Of a stretch of 64,000 nucleotides of DNA, positions 41,773-49,968 are shown piece by piece. Positions within the stretch are counted from its first letter, which is position 1; the number at the start of each line of letters is the position of its first letter. This stretch comes from JABJOE01 sp964344145 (GTDB taxonomy: Bacteria; Patescibacteriota; Patescibacteriia; UBA9934): positions 1 to 64,000 of the forward strand of contig CAYFME010000002.1 of assembly GCA_964344145.1 (NCBI GenBank). The letters are read 5' to 3'. Under the pieces are notes generated by a model. It did not search any database. It was not told where the DNA came from and worked only from the letters and a program-made list of their open reading frames with translations. The position numbers and the translations under genes were made by a program.

Positions 41773-42033
41773 ATGTCACGAAGTCTGAAAAAAGGACCAT
41801 ACGTTGACGACTCTCTGCAAAAGAAAGTTGCTGCAGCGTCTCCAGGTCAGAAGATCAAAACCTGGTCACGAGCATCAACGGTTACGCCGCAGATGGTTGG
41901 ATTGACGATGTCTGTTCACAACGGAAAGACGTTTATTGACGTGAAGATCGTTGAGAACATGGTTGGTCATAAGCTTGGCGAGTTCGCCCTGACGCGTAAG
42001 TTTGTGCGTCATGGTGGTAAGGCTGGAAAATAG
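41773..42033 (+). CDS. rpsS: Ribosomal protein S19
   Basis: An 86-residue head protein of the small subunit. MSRSLKKGPYVDDSL, WSRASTVTPQMVG and KLGEFALTRKFVRHGG identify it. Spacing of 3 nt on both sides. Confidence 0.96.
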   Translation: MSRSLKKGPYVDDSLQKKVAAASPGQKIKTWSRASTVTPQMVGLTMSVHNGKTFIDVKIVENMVGHKLGEFALTRKFVRHGGKAGK

Positions 42034-42036
42034 TCT

Positions 42037-42426
42037 ATGAATGTTAAAGCAACAGCAAAGTACGTCCGAATGTCCCCACGCAAGACACGCCTTGTGGTTG
42101 ATTTGGTGCGCGGCATGGGAATTGAGGAAGCACGTCATCAGTTGATGTTCTCGCCAAAGATGGCAGCAAAGCCAGTACTAAAGGTGTTGAACTCTGCTGT
42201 CGCAAACGCACAGAATAACAACGGTCTTGATACGAAGGACTTCATTATTACGGCGGCAACCGTGAATGATGGTCCGACGTTTTACCGACATCGCCCTCGC
42301 GCGCATGGTCGCTCAGCGCCTATTCGCAAGCGCATGTCGCACATCATGATCGAGGTTGGACCAAGGGACGTACCAGCAAAACCAGAAAAGAAAGATGGTG
42401 CGGAAACTAAGAAAGCAACCAAGTAA
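42037..42426 (+). CDS. rplV: Ribosomal protein L22
   Basis: A 129-residue large-subunit protein of the exit tunnel. KYVRMSPRKTRLVVDLVRGM and TFYRHRPRAHGRSAPIRKRMSHI mark the family; a short Lys-rich tail follows. Separated from rpsC by TAATATG. Confidence 0.95.
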   Translation: MNVKATAKYVRMSPRKTRLVVDLVRGMGIEEARHQLMFSPKMAAKPVLKVLNSAVANAQNNNGLDTKDFIITAATVNDGPTFYRHRPRAHGRSAPIRKRMSHIMIEVGPRDVPAKPEKKDGAETKKATK

Positions 42427-42427
42427 T

Positions 42428-43126
42428 ATGGGACAAAAGATTCATCCAAAAGTGTTCCGCCTGTCCACGATCTACAAGTGGGACTCAAAATGGTTTGGTA
42501 ATCGCAAGAACTACATCTCTAACTTGCGAGAGGATGTTGGTATTCGTTCGTATCTGATGAAGCGTCTCAAGGACGCCAGCGTTGATCACATTGAGATAGA
42601 TCGCAATGCCCAGAAGGTGACCCTCACGATTCACACGGCAAAGCCAGGTGTGGTGATTGGTCGTTCTGGTGCAGGGATCGAGGAGCTCAAGAAAGAGATC
42701 AAGAAGCGCTTCTATCGTGGGACGCGTACGAATGTCATCATCAACGTGCAGGAGATCAAGAATCCTTCACTTTCCGCACGCGTGGTGGGACAGCAGATTG
42801 CCAGTGAGATTGAGCGCCGCTTGCCATTCCGTCGATCAATGAAGATGGGGATGGAGCGTGTGATGAAGTCTGGCGCTAAGGGTGTGAAGATCTCCGTTGC
42901 CGGACGCCTTAACGGTGCTGATATTGCTCGTACCGAGATGGTTCACAGTGGATCCATTCCTCTGCACAACCTCCGCGCTGACGTGAATTTTGCTCGCGTA
43001 CCTGCGCGAACGATCTACGGAGCGATTGGTGTGAAGGTGTGGATCTACCGCGGTGAGGTGTTTGAGGATGATAAGACGGACAAGAAGCGTGAGATCGAAA
43101 AGCCAAAACCACGTAAGCGTAACTAG
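42428..43126 (+). CDS. rpsC: Ribosomal protein S3
   Basis: A 232-residue protein at the mRNA entry site with a KH domain (GVVIGRSGAGIEELKKEI). MGQKIHPKVFRL at the N-terminus fixes the start at 42428. The C-terminal domain ends KVWIYRGEVFEDDK plus a basic tail. Confidence 0.96.
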   Translation: MGQKIHPKVFRLSTIYKWDSKWFGNRKNYISNLREDVGIRSYLMKRLKDASVDHIEIDRNAQKVTLTIHTAKPGVVIGRSGAGIEELKKEIKKRFYRGTRTNVIINVQEIKNPSLSARVVGQQIASEIERRLPFRRSMKMGMERVMKSGAKGVKISVAGRLNGADIARTEMVHSGSIPLHNLRADVNFARVPARTIYGAIGVKVWIYRGEVFEDDKTDKKREIEKPKPRKRN

Positions 43127-43132
43127 CAGCGT

Positions 43133-43546
43133 ATGTTGTTGCCAAAGAAAATGAAATACCGCAAGTGGCACAAGCGCCGCACGAAAGGGGATCGCATTGC
43201 GAGCTCCAAGACGGCCGTGTCCTTTGGTTCCTACGGGCTCAAGGCAATGACCGAGTCGTGGGTGACCTCACGTCAGATTGAGGCAGCACGTCGTGCGATG
43301 ACGCGTTACGTGAAGCGTGGTGGTAAGATCTGGATTCGCATTTTCCCTGATCATCCGGTGACCAGCCATGGTGCTGAGGCTCCGATGGGTAAGGGAAAGG
43401 GTGGCGTGGACTACTACATGACCCCTGTGCGACCTGGAACCGTGATGTTTGAAATGGATGGTGTGACTGAAGAGCAGGCGCGTGAGGCATTTCGCCTTGC
43501 GATGCACAAGCTGCCGCTTAAGGCCAAGTTCGTAAAGCGCAAGTAG
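43133..43546 (+). CDS. rplP: Ribosomal protein L16
   Basis: A 137-residue large-subunit protein of the A-site region. MLLPKKMKYRKWHKRRTKG, SWVTSRQIEAARRAMTRY and MGKGKGGVDYYMTPV are family marks. Confidence 0.96.
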   Translation: MLLPKKMKYRKWHKRRTKGDRIASSKTAVSFGSYGLKAMTESWVTSRQIEAARRAMTRYVKRGGKIWIRIFPDHPVTSHGAEAPMGKGKGGVDYYMTPVRPGTVMFEMDGVTEEQAREAFRLAMHKLPLKAKFVKRK

Positions 43547-43547
43547 T

Positions 43548-43763
43548 ATGTCGTTTAAGGATTTGAACAAAAAAAGTGAGGTTGAGCTGCAGAAGATGCT
43601 CGCTGAGGAGCGCCAGAAGCTCTACGAGTTGCGGTTGAAGGTATCGGTCAACCAGCTTAAGGAAGTTCGCCAGGTGCGAGACACGCGTAAGCGAATCGCA
43701 CAGATTCTTACACGCTTGTCGCAGCTCTCCAACGCCCAGCTTACACCTGAGGTCACTGAATAA
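43548..43763 (+). CDS. rpmC: Ribosomal protein L29
   Basis: A 71-residue helical protein at the tunnel exit. FKDLNKKSEVELQKMLAEER and VRQVRDTRKRIAQILT fit L29. Follows rplP as TAGTATG. Confidence 0.92.
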   Translation: MSFKDLNKKSEVELQKMLAEERQKLYELRLKVSVNQLKEVRQVRDTRKRIAQILTRLSQLSNAQLTPEVTE

Positions 43764-43767
43764 CCCT

Positions 43768-44025
43768 ATGTCTGAACCAAAGAACAAGCCCAACAAGCGC
43801 CGCCGACTGATCGGTACTGTCGTGTCCGACAAAATGGACAAGACGGTTGTGGTTCGTGTTGACCGAACGGTTATGCACTCCAAGTACCTCAAGCGTTTCA
43901 CCAAGAGCAGCAAGTTCAAGGCGCATGATCCAGAGAATCAGGCAAAGGTAGGTGACAAGGTCACTATTGAGGAGACGCGTCCGATTTCCAAAGATAAGAC
44001 ATGGCGTGTCGTAACCAACGCGTAG
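43768..44025 (+). CDS. rpsQ: Ribosomal protein S17
   Basis: An 85-residue OB-fold protein of the small subunit. GTVVSDKMDKTVVVRVDR and VGDKVTIEETRPISKDKTW are diagnostic. Confidence 0.95.
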   Translation: MSEPKNKPNKRRRLIGTVVSDKMDKTVVVRVDRTVMHSKYLKRFTKSSKFKAHDPENQAKVGDKVTIEETRPISKDKTWRVVTNA

Positions 44026-44026
44026 T

Positions 44027-44398
44027 ATGTTGCAGCATCGATCAATGATGAACGTCGCTGATAACACGGGTGCCAAGAAATTGCAGGTCATCCGCGTGCT
44101 TGGTGGTTACAAAAAGCGCTACGCACGAATCGGTGATGTTGTGACAGCCGTTGTAAAGGAAGCGGTTCCGCATAGCAATGTGAAAAAGAGTGACATCGTG
44201 CACGTGGTGATCGTTCGCTCAAACAAGGAAATGCGCCGAAAGGATGGATCCTACATTCGTTTTGATGAAAACGCCGGCGTGATCATTAACCGCGAGAACA
44301 AGGAACCAAAGGGAACACGCATCTTTGGACCGGTTCCACGTGAGCTGCGCGACGGAGGATATACGAAGATTGTTTCACTCGCCCCTGAAGTTCTCTAG
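44027..44398 (+). CDS. rplN: Ribosomal protein L14
   Basis: A 123-residue large-subunit protein at the subunit interface. MLQHRSMMNVADNTGAKKLQVI and RIFGPVPRELRDGGYTKIVSLAPEVL are exact family marks. Confidence 0.96.
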   Translation: MLQHRSMMNVADNTGAKKLQVIRVLGGYKKRYARIGDVVTAVVKEAVPHSNVKKSDIVHVVIVRSNKEMRRKDGSYIRFDENAGVIINRENKEPKGTRIFGPVPRELRDGGYTKIVSLAPEVL

Positions 44399-44399
44399 T

Positions 44400-44720
44400 A
44401 TGAAGATCAAAGTTGGAGACAATGTACGCGTCACCGCGGGAAAGGATAAAGGCAAGACCGGAAAGGTATTGCAAGTCTTTCCTAAGCTCAACAAAGTTGT
44501 GGTTGAGAACGTGAACAAAGCGGTGAAGCATCTGAAGAAGCGCGGCAACCAAGCTGGTCAGCGTGTTGAGTTTACGGCACCAATCAACGCCTCAAACGTT
44601 CGCGTGGTTGGAAAGGAAGGTGAAGGTCGCGTTGGGTACAAGTTTATTGAAAAAGAAGGAAAGCGTTCCAAGGTTCGCGTGCTCAAGACGAAGAAGGGAA
44701 CTGAAGATCTAGATGTGTAA
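44400..44720 (+). CDS. rplX: Ribosomal protein L24
   Basis: A 106-residue KOW-domain protein that helps start 50S assembly. MKIKVGDNVRVTAGKDKGKTGKV and GQRVEFTAPINASNV fit. Start at 44400 (TAGTATG). Confidence 0.95.
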   Translation: MKIKVGDNVRVTAGKDKGKTGKVLQVFPKLNKVVVENVNKAVKHLKKRGNQAGQRVEFTAPINASNVRVVGKEGEGRVGYKFIEKEGKRSKVRVLKTKKGTEDLDV

Positions 44721-44721
44721 T

Positions 44722-45270
44722 ATGTCTATGTTGAAGGACAAATACAAGACGACCGTTCTGCCAGAGCTTAAGACGCAGTTTGGTCACAAGAATGATTTGC
44801 AAGCCGCTCACATTGAGAAGGTCACGCTGAACGTGGGGCTTTCAAGTAAGCAGGATCCAAAGTTTATTGAGGTGATTGAAGACACGCTTACGCGTATCTC
44901 TGGACAGAAGCCGGTTCGCACTAAGGCTCGTAAGTCGATTGCTGGATTCAAGATCCGCGAGGAGAACATTGTTGGATGTATGGTCACCTTGCGCGGTGAG
45001 CGCATGTGGGAGTTTATTGACCGTCTGGTGAACGTGGCGTTCCCTCGTATTCGTGACTTCCGCGGTATCTCGGAGAAGTCCGTCGACCGATCTGGAAACT
45101 TCAACTATGGCTTTAAAGAGCACACAGCTTTTCCGGAAATTAATGCCAACGAAGTTGAATCTTTGCACGGTCTGCAGGTGGTCATCACGACCTCCACAGA
45201 TTCGCGCGAGGAAGGGTTGAGCCTATTTAAGGGGCTTGGCTTCCCATTCATCAAGAACGTTCAGAAGTAA
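44722..45270 (+). CDS. rplE: Ribosomal protein L5
   Basis: A 182-residue protein of the central protuberance. LKDKYKTTVLPELKTQFG, GLSSKQDPKFIEVIEDTL, and FRGISEKSVDRSGNFNYGFKEH mark it. The ATG at 44728 is an alternative start two codons in. Confidence 0.95.
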   Translation: MSMLKDKYKTTVLPELKTQFGHKNDLQAAHIEKVTLNVGLSSKQDPKFIEVIEDTLTRISGQKPVRTKARKSIAGFKIREENIVGCMVTLRGERMWEFIDRLVNVAFPRIRDFRGISEKSVDRSGNFNYGFKEHTAFPEINANEVESLHGLQVVITTSTDSREEGLSLFKGLGFPFIKNVQK

Positions 45271-45278
45271 TCTCGTCT

Positions 45279-45464
45279 ATGGCGACAAAGAACCAAATCG
45301 CTAAGTCAAAGAAGACGCCAAAGTACATGTCACGGCACGTGAACCGATGTTGGAAGTGCGGACGTCAGCGTTACTATATGCGCGCGTTCGGGCTTTGCCG
45401 TATCTGTTTCCGTGAGCTGGCAAACAAAGGTGAGATTCCTGGAATTCGAAAAGCAAGTTGGTAG
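45279..45464 (+). CDS. rpsN: Ribosomal protein S14, zinc-binding type
   Basis: A 61-residue S14 of the short zinc class with a CxxC pair at each side: RCWKCGRQRYYMRAFGLCRICFRE. The zinc need fits the zinc uptake operon at the start of the window. Longer C-minus S14 proteins (about 100 residues) lack these cysteines. Confidence 0.96.
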   Translation: MATKNQIAKSKKTPKYMSRHVNRCWKCGRQRYYMRAFGLCRICFRELANKGEIPGIRKASW

Positions 45465-45465
45465 T

Positions 45466-45858
45466 ATGATGACAGACCCAATCTCAGACATGCTGACACG
45501 TATCCGCAACGCGGCTATGGTCAAAAAGACAACCGTCGACATCCCCGCATCGAAGGTGAAGTTTGCGCTGGCAAAGATTCTTGAGAAAGAAGGCTACGTT
45601 GGCGAGGTGCAGAAGCTCGAAGAAGGGAAGCGACCGTTGATTCGCGTGGCACTCAACTATGAAGATGGCCGCAGCAAGATCAATACGATCAAGCGCGTCA
45701 GCACCCCGGGACGACGCATCTATGCCAAGACCGACGCACTTCCACGCGTACAGTCAGGGCACGGCATGGCTGTTATCTCTACACCTAACGGTTTGATGAC
45801 CAACCACGAGGCACGCAAGCGTCGCCTTGGTGGTGAGGTAATCTGTGAAGTTTTCTAG
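45466..45858 (+). CDS. rpsH: Ribosomal protein S8
   Basis: A 130-residue small-subunit protein; in E. coli it represses the spc operon. MTDPISDMLTRIRNAAMVKK and GMAVISTPNGLMTNHEARKRRLGGEVICEVF are conserved. Started at 45466. Confidence 0.95.
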   Translation: MMTDPISDMLTRIRNAAMVKKTTVDIPASKVKFALAKILEKEGYVGEVQKLEEGKRPLIRVALNYEDGRSKINTIKRVSTPGRRIYAKTDALPRVQSGHGMAVISTPNGLMTNHEARKRRLGGEVICEVF

Positions 45859-45859
45859 T

Positions 45860-46408
45860 ATGTCTCGAATCGGAAAAACATTGATCACCATCCCAAACGG
45901 TGTGACGGTCACCATCTCTGGTGAGCAGATCAGCGTAAAGGGACCGAAGGGTGAGCTTTCAGAAAAGCTCGTTTCCGGGGTTGTGGTTGAACAGACAAAA
46001 ACAGAAGAGGGAACCGACGTATTGAGTGTATCCATCCAGAATGAAGAGTTGGCAGCGATGTGGGGAACGACCCGCGCCCTGATCAACAACATGGTGACGG
46101 GTGTGACGGATGGTTGGTCTAAGGCTCTCGAGCTCAACGGTGTTGGATTCCGCATGGATGTCTCTGGATCAAAGCTTAAGATGCGTTTGGGATTCTCACA
46201 CGAGATTATCTACGAGCTTCCTGAGGGTATTACGGCAACGATCGAGAACAACATTCTGACGATTTCCGGTGCAAGCCGACAGAAGGTCGGACAGGTTGCT
46301 GCTGAGATTCGCGCCTTTAAAAAGCCAGAACCATATAAGGGAAAAGGCTTCCGATACACGGATGAAGTCGTTCGCCGCAAGGCTGGTAAGGCCGCTAAGA
46401 CGGAATAG
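45860..46408 (+). CDS. rplF: Ribosomal protein L6
   Basis: A 182-residue protein of the factor-binding region. MSRIGKTLITIPNGVTV, ALINNMVTGVTDGWSKALEL and GKGFRYTDEVVRRKAGK are family marks. Confidence 0.95.
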   Translation: MSRIGKTLITIPNGVTVTISGEQISVKGPKGELSEKLVSGVVVEQTKTEEGTDVLSVSIQNEELAAMWGTTRALINNMVTGVTDGWSKALELNGVGFRMDVSGSKLKMRLGFSHEIIYELPEGITATIENNILTISGASRQKVGQVAAEIRAFKKPEPYKGKGFRYTDEVVRRKAGKAAKTE

Positions 46409-46411
46409 TCT

Positions 46412-46771
46412 ATGTCTAAGATGATGAAAGCAAAGCAAGCTCGATTGCATCGCCGCGCTGCACGCGTGCGCGCGAAGATTCGTGGTACGGCAGAACGTCC
46501 ACGACTTTCCGTGCATCGTTCGCTTAAGCATATCTCGGCGCAGCTGATTGATGACGTTACCGGTAAGACGCTCGTCGCTGCATCTGATAAGCACGTGGCA
46601 GCTGAGGGAAAGAAGCCTTCTGAGGTGGCGGCGCTTGTTGGAGCAGAGGTCGCAAAGCGCGCGCAAGCTGCGGGTGTGACGACGGTTGTGTTTGATCGCG
46701 GACCGTATCTTTTCCATGGTCGCGTAAAAGCGCTTGCAGAAGCGGCGCGTGAAGGTGGATTGACGTTTTAG
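46412..46771 (+). CDS. rplR: Ribosomal protein L18
   Basis: A 119-residue 5S rRNA-binding protein. RVRAKIRGTAERPRLSVHRS and VVFDRGPYLFHGRVKALAEAAREGG fit. Confidence 0.95.
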   Translation: MSKMMKAKQARLHRRAARVRAKIRGTAERPRLSVHRSLKHISAQLIDDVTGKTLVAASDKHVAAEGKKPSEVAALVGAEVAKRAQAAGVTTVVFDRGPYLFHGRVKALAEAAREGGLTF

Positions 46772-46774
46772 CTT

Positions 46775-47431
46775 ATGAATGACCAGAACAACAACACACG
46801 AAAAGGACAGATGCGCAAGCCACGTGGTCGTGGCCGACGTCGTGATCAGAAGCGCGAACCACGAGAGTTCGAGCAGAAGATCTTGGAGTTGGCACGCGTG
46901 ACGCGTGTGACCAAGGGTGGTAAGCGCATGCGTTTCCGAACCTGTTTGATCATTGGAGACCGAAAGGGTCGCGTTGGAATGGGTGTTGCCAAGGGAGCGG
47001 ACGTAGCGATTTCGATTGAGAAGGCGTTCCGAAAGGCAAAGAAGAATTTGGTACAGATTCCATTGGTTGAGGAGACCGTTCCACACGATGTGCGCATGAA
47101 GTTTGGTGCCGCAAAGGTATTGCTCAAGCCGGCTCCTAAAGGTACGGGACTCAAGTCCGGTGGTGCCGCACGTATGGTGCTCGAGCTTGGTGGTGTGCCA
47201 AACGCTGTGACCAAGATTCTTGGATCAAACAACAAGATCAACAATGCCAAGGCAACGTTTGAAGCACTCCGCGCACTCAAGGGTGCCAAGAAAGCGTTCC
47301 CTGGCAAGAAGCCTGCCGGGTCATCCGACCCGGTAGCCCGGTCGAATGACCGGGCTAAGGCCCCGAAAAAGTCGACAGGGAAGAAGCCTTCCGCAAAGAA
47401 AGAAGAAGAGGCCGTAAAGGCAAAAGTATAG
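46775..47431 (+). CDS. rpsE: Ribosomal protein S5 with palindrome-containing extension
   Basis: A 218-residue protein at the mRNA entry channel. RVTRVTKGGKRMRFRTCLIIGD and KGADVAISIEKAFRKAKKNL mark the double-stranded RNA-binding half; AGGV-type region GGVPNAVTKILGSNN follows. The last 45 residues form a Lys/Ala/Ser-rich extension, and part of it (SSDPVARSNDRA) is encoded by two adjacent perfect hairpins (47316-47356), suggesting an in-frame palindromic insert. No L30 gene follows; rplO starts 3 nt later. Confidence 0.95.
   Translation: MNDQNNNTRKGQMRKPRGRGRRRDQKREPREFEQKILELARVTRVTKGGKRMRFRTCLIIGDRKGRVGMGVAKGADVAISIEKAFRKAKKNLVQIPLVEETVPHDVRMKFGAAKVLLKPAPKGTGLKSGGAARMVLELGGVPNAVTKILGSNNKINNAKATFEALRALKGAKKAFPGKKPAGSSDPVARSNDRAKAPKKSTGKKPSAKKEEEAVKAKV
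47316..47356 (+). repeat. Twin palindromes inside the rpsE coding region
   Basis: CCGGGTC-ATCC-GACCCGG (47316-47333) and AGCCCGGTC-GAAT-GACCGGGCT (47335-47356). The two stems share the core CCGGTC/GACCGG. They lie in frame in the C-terminal extension of S5. Confidence 0.75.
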
Positions 47432-47434
47432 TCT

Positions 47435-47872
47435 ATGGCGATCTCACTCAACAATCTTGAGCCATCCAAGGGCCGCGCGCAAAACAAGAAGCGCGTTGGT
47501 CGTGGATTGGCATCCAAGGGAACAACCGCCGGTCGCGGACAAAAGGGTCAGAAGGCTCGTGCCGGATCTGGTGGGCACAAGCGACGTGGACTTCGTCGGT
47601 TCATCTTTGCAACGCCTAAGTTGCGTGGATTTAAGTCACCTCATGATGACGCACAGGCTGTGAACGTGGCAGCGATTGCAGAACACTACATCAAGGACGA
47701 AGTTGTTACTCCAAAGACATTGAAACAGAAGGGACTTATCAATGACGTCACAACGGATGTGAAGATTCTGGGAGATGGTGAGCTGTCCGTTGCGGTCGCC
47801 GTGAAGGGGTGTTCCGTCTCAAAGACCGCCGCTGAGAAGATTACGGCCGCCGGCGGCACCATCGAAGCATAA
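47435..47872 (+). CDS. rplO: Ribosomal protein L15
   Basis: A 145-residue large-subunit protein. NNLEPSKGRAQNKKRVGRGLASKGTTAGRGQKGQKARAG is the family N-terminus. It follows rpsE directly, the usual rpmD position being empty. Confidence 0.95.
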   Translation: MAISLNNLEPSKGRAQNKKRVGRGLASKGTTAGRGQKGQKARAGSGGHKRRGLRRFIFATPKLRGFKSPHDDAQAVNVAAIAEHYIKDEVVTPKTLKQKGLINDVTTDVKILGDGELSVAVAVKGCSVSKTAAEKITAAGGTIEA

Positions 47873-47873
47873 T

Positions 47874-49154
47874 ATGGCAAACGTCTGGGACACGCTCCTT
47901 CGTATCTGGAAAATCAAAGAGTTGCGCAACAGCCTCCTATTCCTCTTGGCAATGGTGACGGTGTTTCGTGTTGCAGCACACATTACGGTTCCAGGTATTG
48001 ACCCATCCGGACTCTCAAACTTTCTGAACTCTAACCAGTTCCTTGGATTGCTCAACGTCTTCTCTGGTGGAACCTTGGAGAGCTTTTCGATCGTCGCCAT
48101 TGGTGTGGCGCCCTACATTACGTCCTCCATTACCTTCCAGCTGCTTGGGATGATCTTCCCGCAGGTTGAGGAGATGCAAAAGGAGGCGTCTGGACGCGAT
48201 AAACTCAACCGATGGACACGCTATGCAACTGCGCCTCTTGCGCTGGTGCAGGGATATGGACTTATTACCATCATTCAACAGCAGGGAGGAAACCTATCGA
48301 GCGGATTTGATATCAGCGGGTTTTCACTTGTTGTTGCTCTCATTTCGATGATGGCTGGAACCATGCTGTTGATGTGGCTGGGCGAGTTGATCTCAGAAAA
48401 GGGCGTTGGAAACGGTATTTCTATCATCATCTTAGCTGGTATTATCGCTGCTGTTCCGGGAATCATTCAGCAGATTATCGCAACGTATACTTCGGCTGAT
48501 CTTTTTAACGTCTTGATGTACGTTGGATTGACGGTTGTAACAGTCGTGGCTGTGGTGGTTGTGAACGAAGGCCAGCGTAATGTGCCGGTACAGTACGCAC
48601 GCGGTGTGCGCGGTGGAACGAGTCAGAAGGTGCAGTCGCATTTGCCAATGCGTGTGAACCTTGGAGGAATGATTCCGATCATCTTTGCGATTTCGATCAT
48701 CGTCTTCCCACCGCTTTTGGCACAGTTCTTCGCCGACGCTCGATCTGAGATCGTACAGCGGGCAGCAGACTGGGTGATTCAGATCTTCGCGGACAACCTC
48801 TTCTACGGCATCATCTACTTCTTGCTCGTATTCGGCTTCACCTTCTTCTATGCAGCGGTTATTTTTCGTCCAGAGCAAGTGGCCGAGAACCTGCAGAAGC
48901 AGGGGGGATTCATTCCAGGTGTGCGACCAGGAGATCAGACGCAGAAGTACTTGGAGTGGTTGCGTAATCGCATCTTGCTCGGTGGTGCTGTCTTCCTGTC
49001 ATTGATAGCGGTGTTGCCATTGCTCGTACAGGCAGCGACTGGATCGCCAAACTTGGTCGTCGGAGGAGCATCGATCTTGATTGTGGTAGCCGTCGTGATC
49101 GACATGGTCAAGCAGATCGAGGCACAGGTGGCGATGCGAAAGTACGAGATTTAG
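47874..49154 (+). CDS. secY: Preprotein translocase subunit SecY
   Basis: A 426-residue protein with ten membrane helices forming the protein export channel. GIDPSGLSNFLNSNQFLGLLN, MPIIFAISIIVFPP-type region GGMIPIIFAIS and the loop RPEQVAENLQKQGGFIPGVRPG are diagnostic. Starts 1 nt after rplO and ends the cluster with a terminator; adk, usually next, comes 1 kb later after cassette C10. Confidence 0.96.
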   Translation: MANVWDTLLRIWKIKELRNSLLFLLAMVTVFRVAAHITVPGIDPSGLSNFLNSNQFLGLLNVFSGGTLESFSIVAIGVAPYITSSITFQLLGMIFPQVEEMQKEASGRDKLNRWTRYATAPLALVQGYGLITIIQQQGGNLSSGFDISGFSLVVALISMMAGTMLLMWLGELISEKGVGNGISIIILAGIIAAVPGIIQQIIATYTSADLFNVLMYVGLTVVTVVAVVVVNEGQRNVPVQYARGVRGGTSQKVQSHLPMRVNLGGMIPIIFAISIIVFPPLLAQFFADARSEIVQRAADWVIQIFADNLFYGIIYFLLVFGFTFFYAAVIFRPEQVAENLQKQGGFIPGVRPGDQTQKYLEWLRNRILLGGAVFLSLIAVLPLLVQAATGSPNLVVGGASILIVVAVVIDMVKQIEAQVAMRKYEI

Positions 49155-49192
49155 ATAGATCACAGCAGATCGCAAGCAGATGTTAGCGGATG

Positions 49193-49230
49193 CAAGACGG
49201 GGCTCGAAAGGGTCTTGTTTTGTTTTTTTT
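49193..49230 (+). terminator. Terminator of the ribosomal cluster
   Basis: CAAGAC (49193-49198) with GTCTTG (49212-49217), then TTTTGTTTTTTTT. Confidence 0.7.
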
Positions 49231-49242
49231 CGGCCTTTTGTG

Positions 49243-49271
49243 TTGACAGAGGGACGGTTTTGGTGTAATTT
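49243..49271 (+). promoter_or_regulatory. Promoter of cassette C10
   Basis: TTGACA, 17-nt spacer, TAATTT. Confidence 0.75.
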
Positions 49272-49317
49272 AATAGCTGATCACTGACGGTGGTGTCAAA
49301 TCGAGCAGGAGACATCC

Positions 49318-49596
49318 ATGACTTCTTCCGAGACCGTGACCTTCGGTGTCGCCACCCTCAACATGGCCAGCCGCATAGCAGAGCGCTGTGCTCACGAGGG
49401 GTGGAATATGGGGGCCGTCGAGCGTTTCGGTGCCTTGTGCGACTTAATCCTCGAGACCGACGAAATCTCGCCGGAGCTCGCCAGCTCGTTGAGGGAGCGG
49501 CTGATCGTCGTACGCCGTCTTCGAGGCGACTCGATCCTTCTCATCTACATCCAGCCGGCGCTCGAGAAGCTCGAGCAGATCATCGAGGGGAGCTAG
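49318..49596 (+). CDS. Cassette C10: GC-rich 92-residue helical protein, unknown
   Basis: MTSSETVTFGVATLNMASRIAERC opens the protein; the rest is mainly helical (GAVERFGALCDLILETDEISPELASSLRERLIVVRRL). Family not recognised, no membrane segment. CAGGAG stands 6 nt before the ATG. It separates secY from adk, which are neighbours in most bacteria, as an independent transcription unit. Confidence 0.7.
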   Translation: MTSSETVTFGVATLNMASRIAERCAHEGWNMGAVERFGALCDLILETDEISPELASSLRERLIVVRRLRGDSILLIYIQPALEKLEQIIEGS

Positions 49597-49623
49597 ATCC
49601 CCTCGACCACACGTCCTGACCTC

Positions 49624-49657
49624 GCCGCCCCAGAAGCCTCTCGCTTCGGTGGGCGGC
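49624..49657 (+). terminator. Hairpin terminator of cassette C10
   Basis: GCCGCCC (49624-49630) with GGGCGGC (49651-49657), inner GAAGC/GCTTC; tail TTCGTGCATG. Confidence 0.8.
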
Positions 49658-49676
49658 TTCGTGCATGTAGCGTGTA

Positions 49677-49916
49677 ACGAAAAAATGACCGATCGGTCAT
49701 TTTTTCGTCATGATGGACTGCGGCGGATTTCGCACGATCGTTTAAAATCCGCCGCACTCGGGTCCGTCATATTTGTCACGATCGCGTCAAAAGTGACGCA
49801 TTCGAAAATGACCATAACTTAAGCGATCGCTTAAGTTATGGTTTGTCGATTTGTAAAAACATTAGGTTTTTCATGAAAACGAAAACAACAACTTCGCCGA
49901 TCGGACAAGTTATTGT
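49677..49916. repeat. Array of five GATC-centred palindromes
   Basis: Five distinct palindromes: 49677-49708 (perfect, arms ACGAAAAAATGACCGA), 49719-49756 (38 bp, arms TGCGGCGGATTT), 49766-49797 (imperfect, arms GTCATATT/AAAGTGAC), 49811-49842 (perfect, arms ACCATAACTTAAGCGA), 49885-49916 (imperfect, ACAA-AACTT). Each has CGATCG at the exact centre. The first four centres are 45, 44 and 45 bp apart; the fifth is 74 bp further. The 372-bp stretch from 49597 to 49968 otherwise holds only the C10 terminator and a promoter. Confidence 0.9.
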
Positions 49917-49930
49917 CACTCCATTTTCGC

Positions 49931-49959
49931 TTGCCACGACGTCCAAATAACGGTACTCT
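49931..49959 (+). promoter_or_regulatory. Promoter of the 76-residue protein and adk
   Basis: TTGCCA, 17-nt spacer, TACTCT; transcription would start about 3 nt before the ATG at 49969. Confidence 0.65.
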
Positions 49960-49968
49960 GGGCTTGGT

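Noticed and set aside
49677..49916. CRISPR array
   Set aside because: The units are palindromes of differing sequence and the spacers are only 12-13 bp; no cas genes are near.
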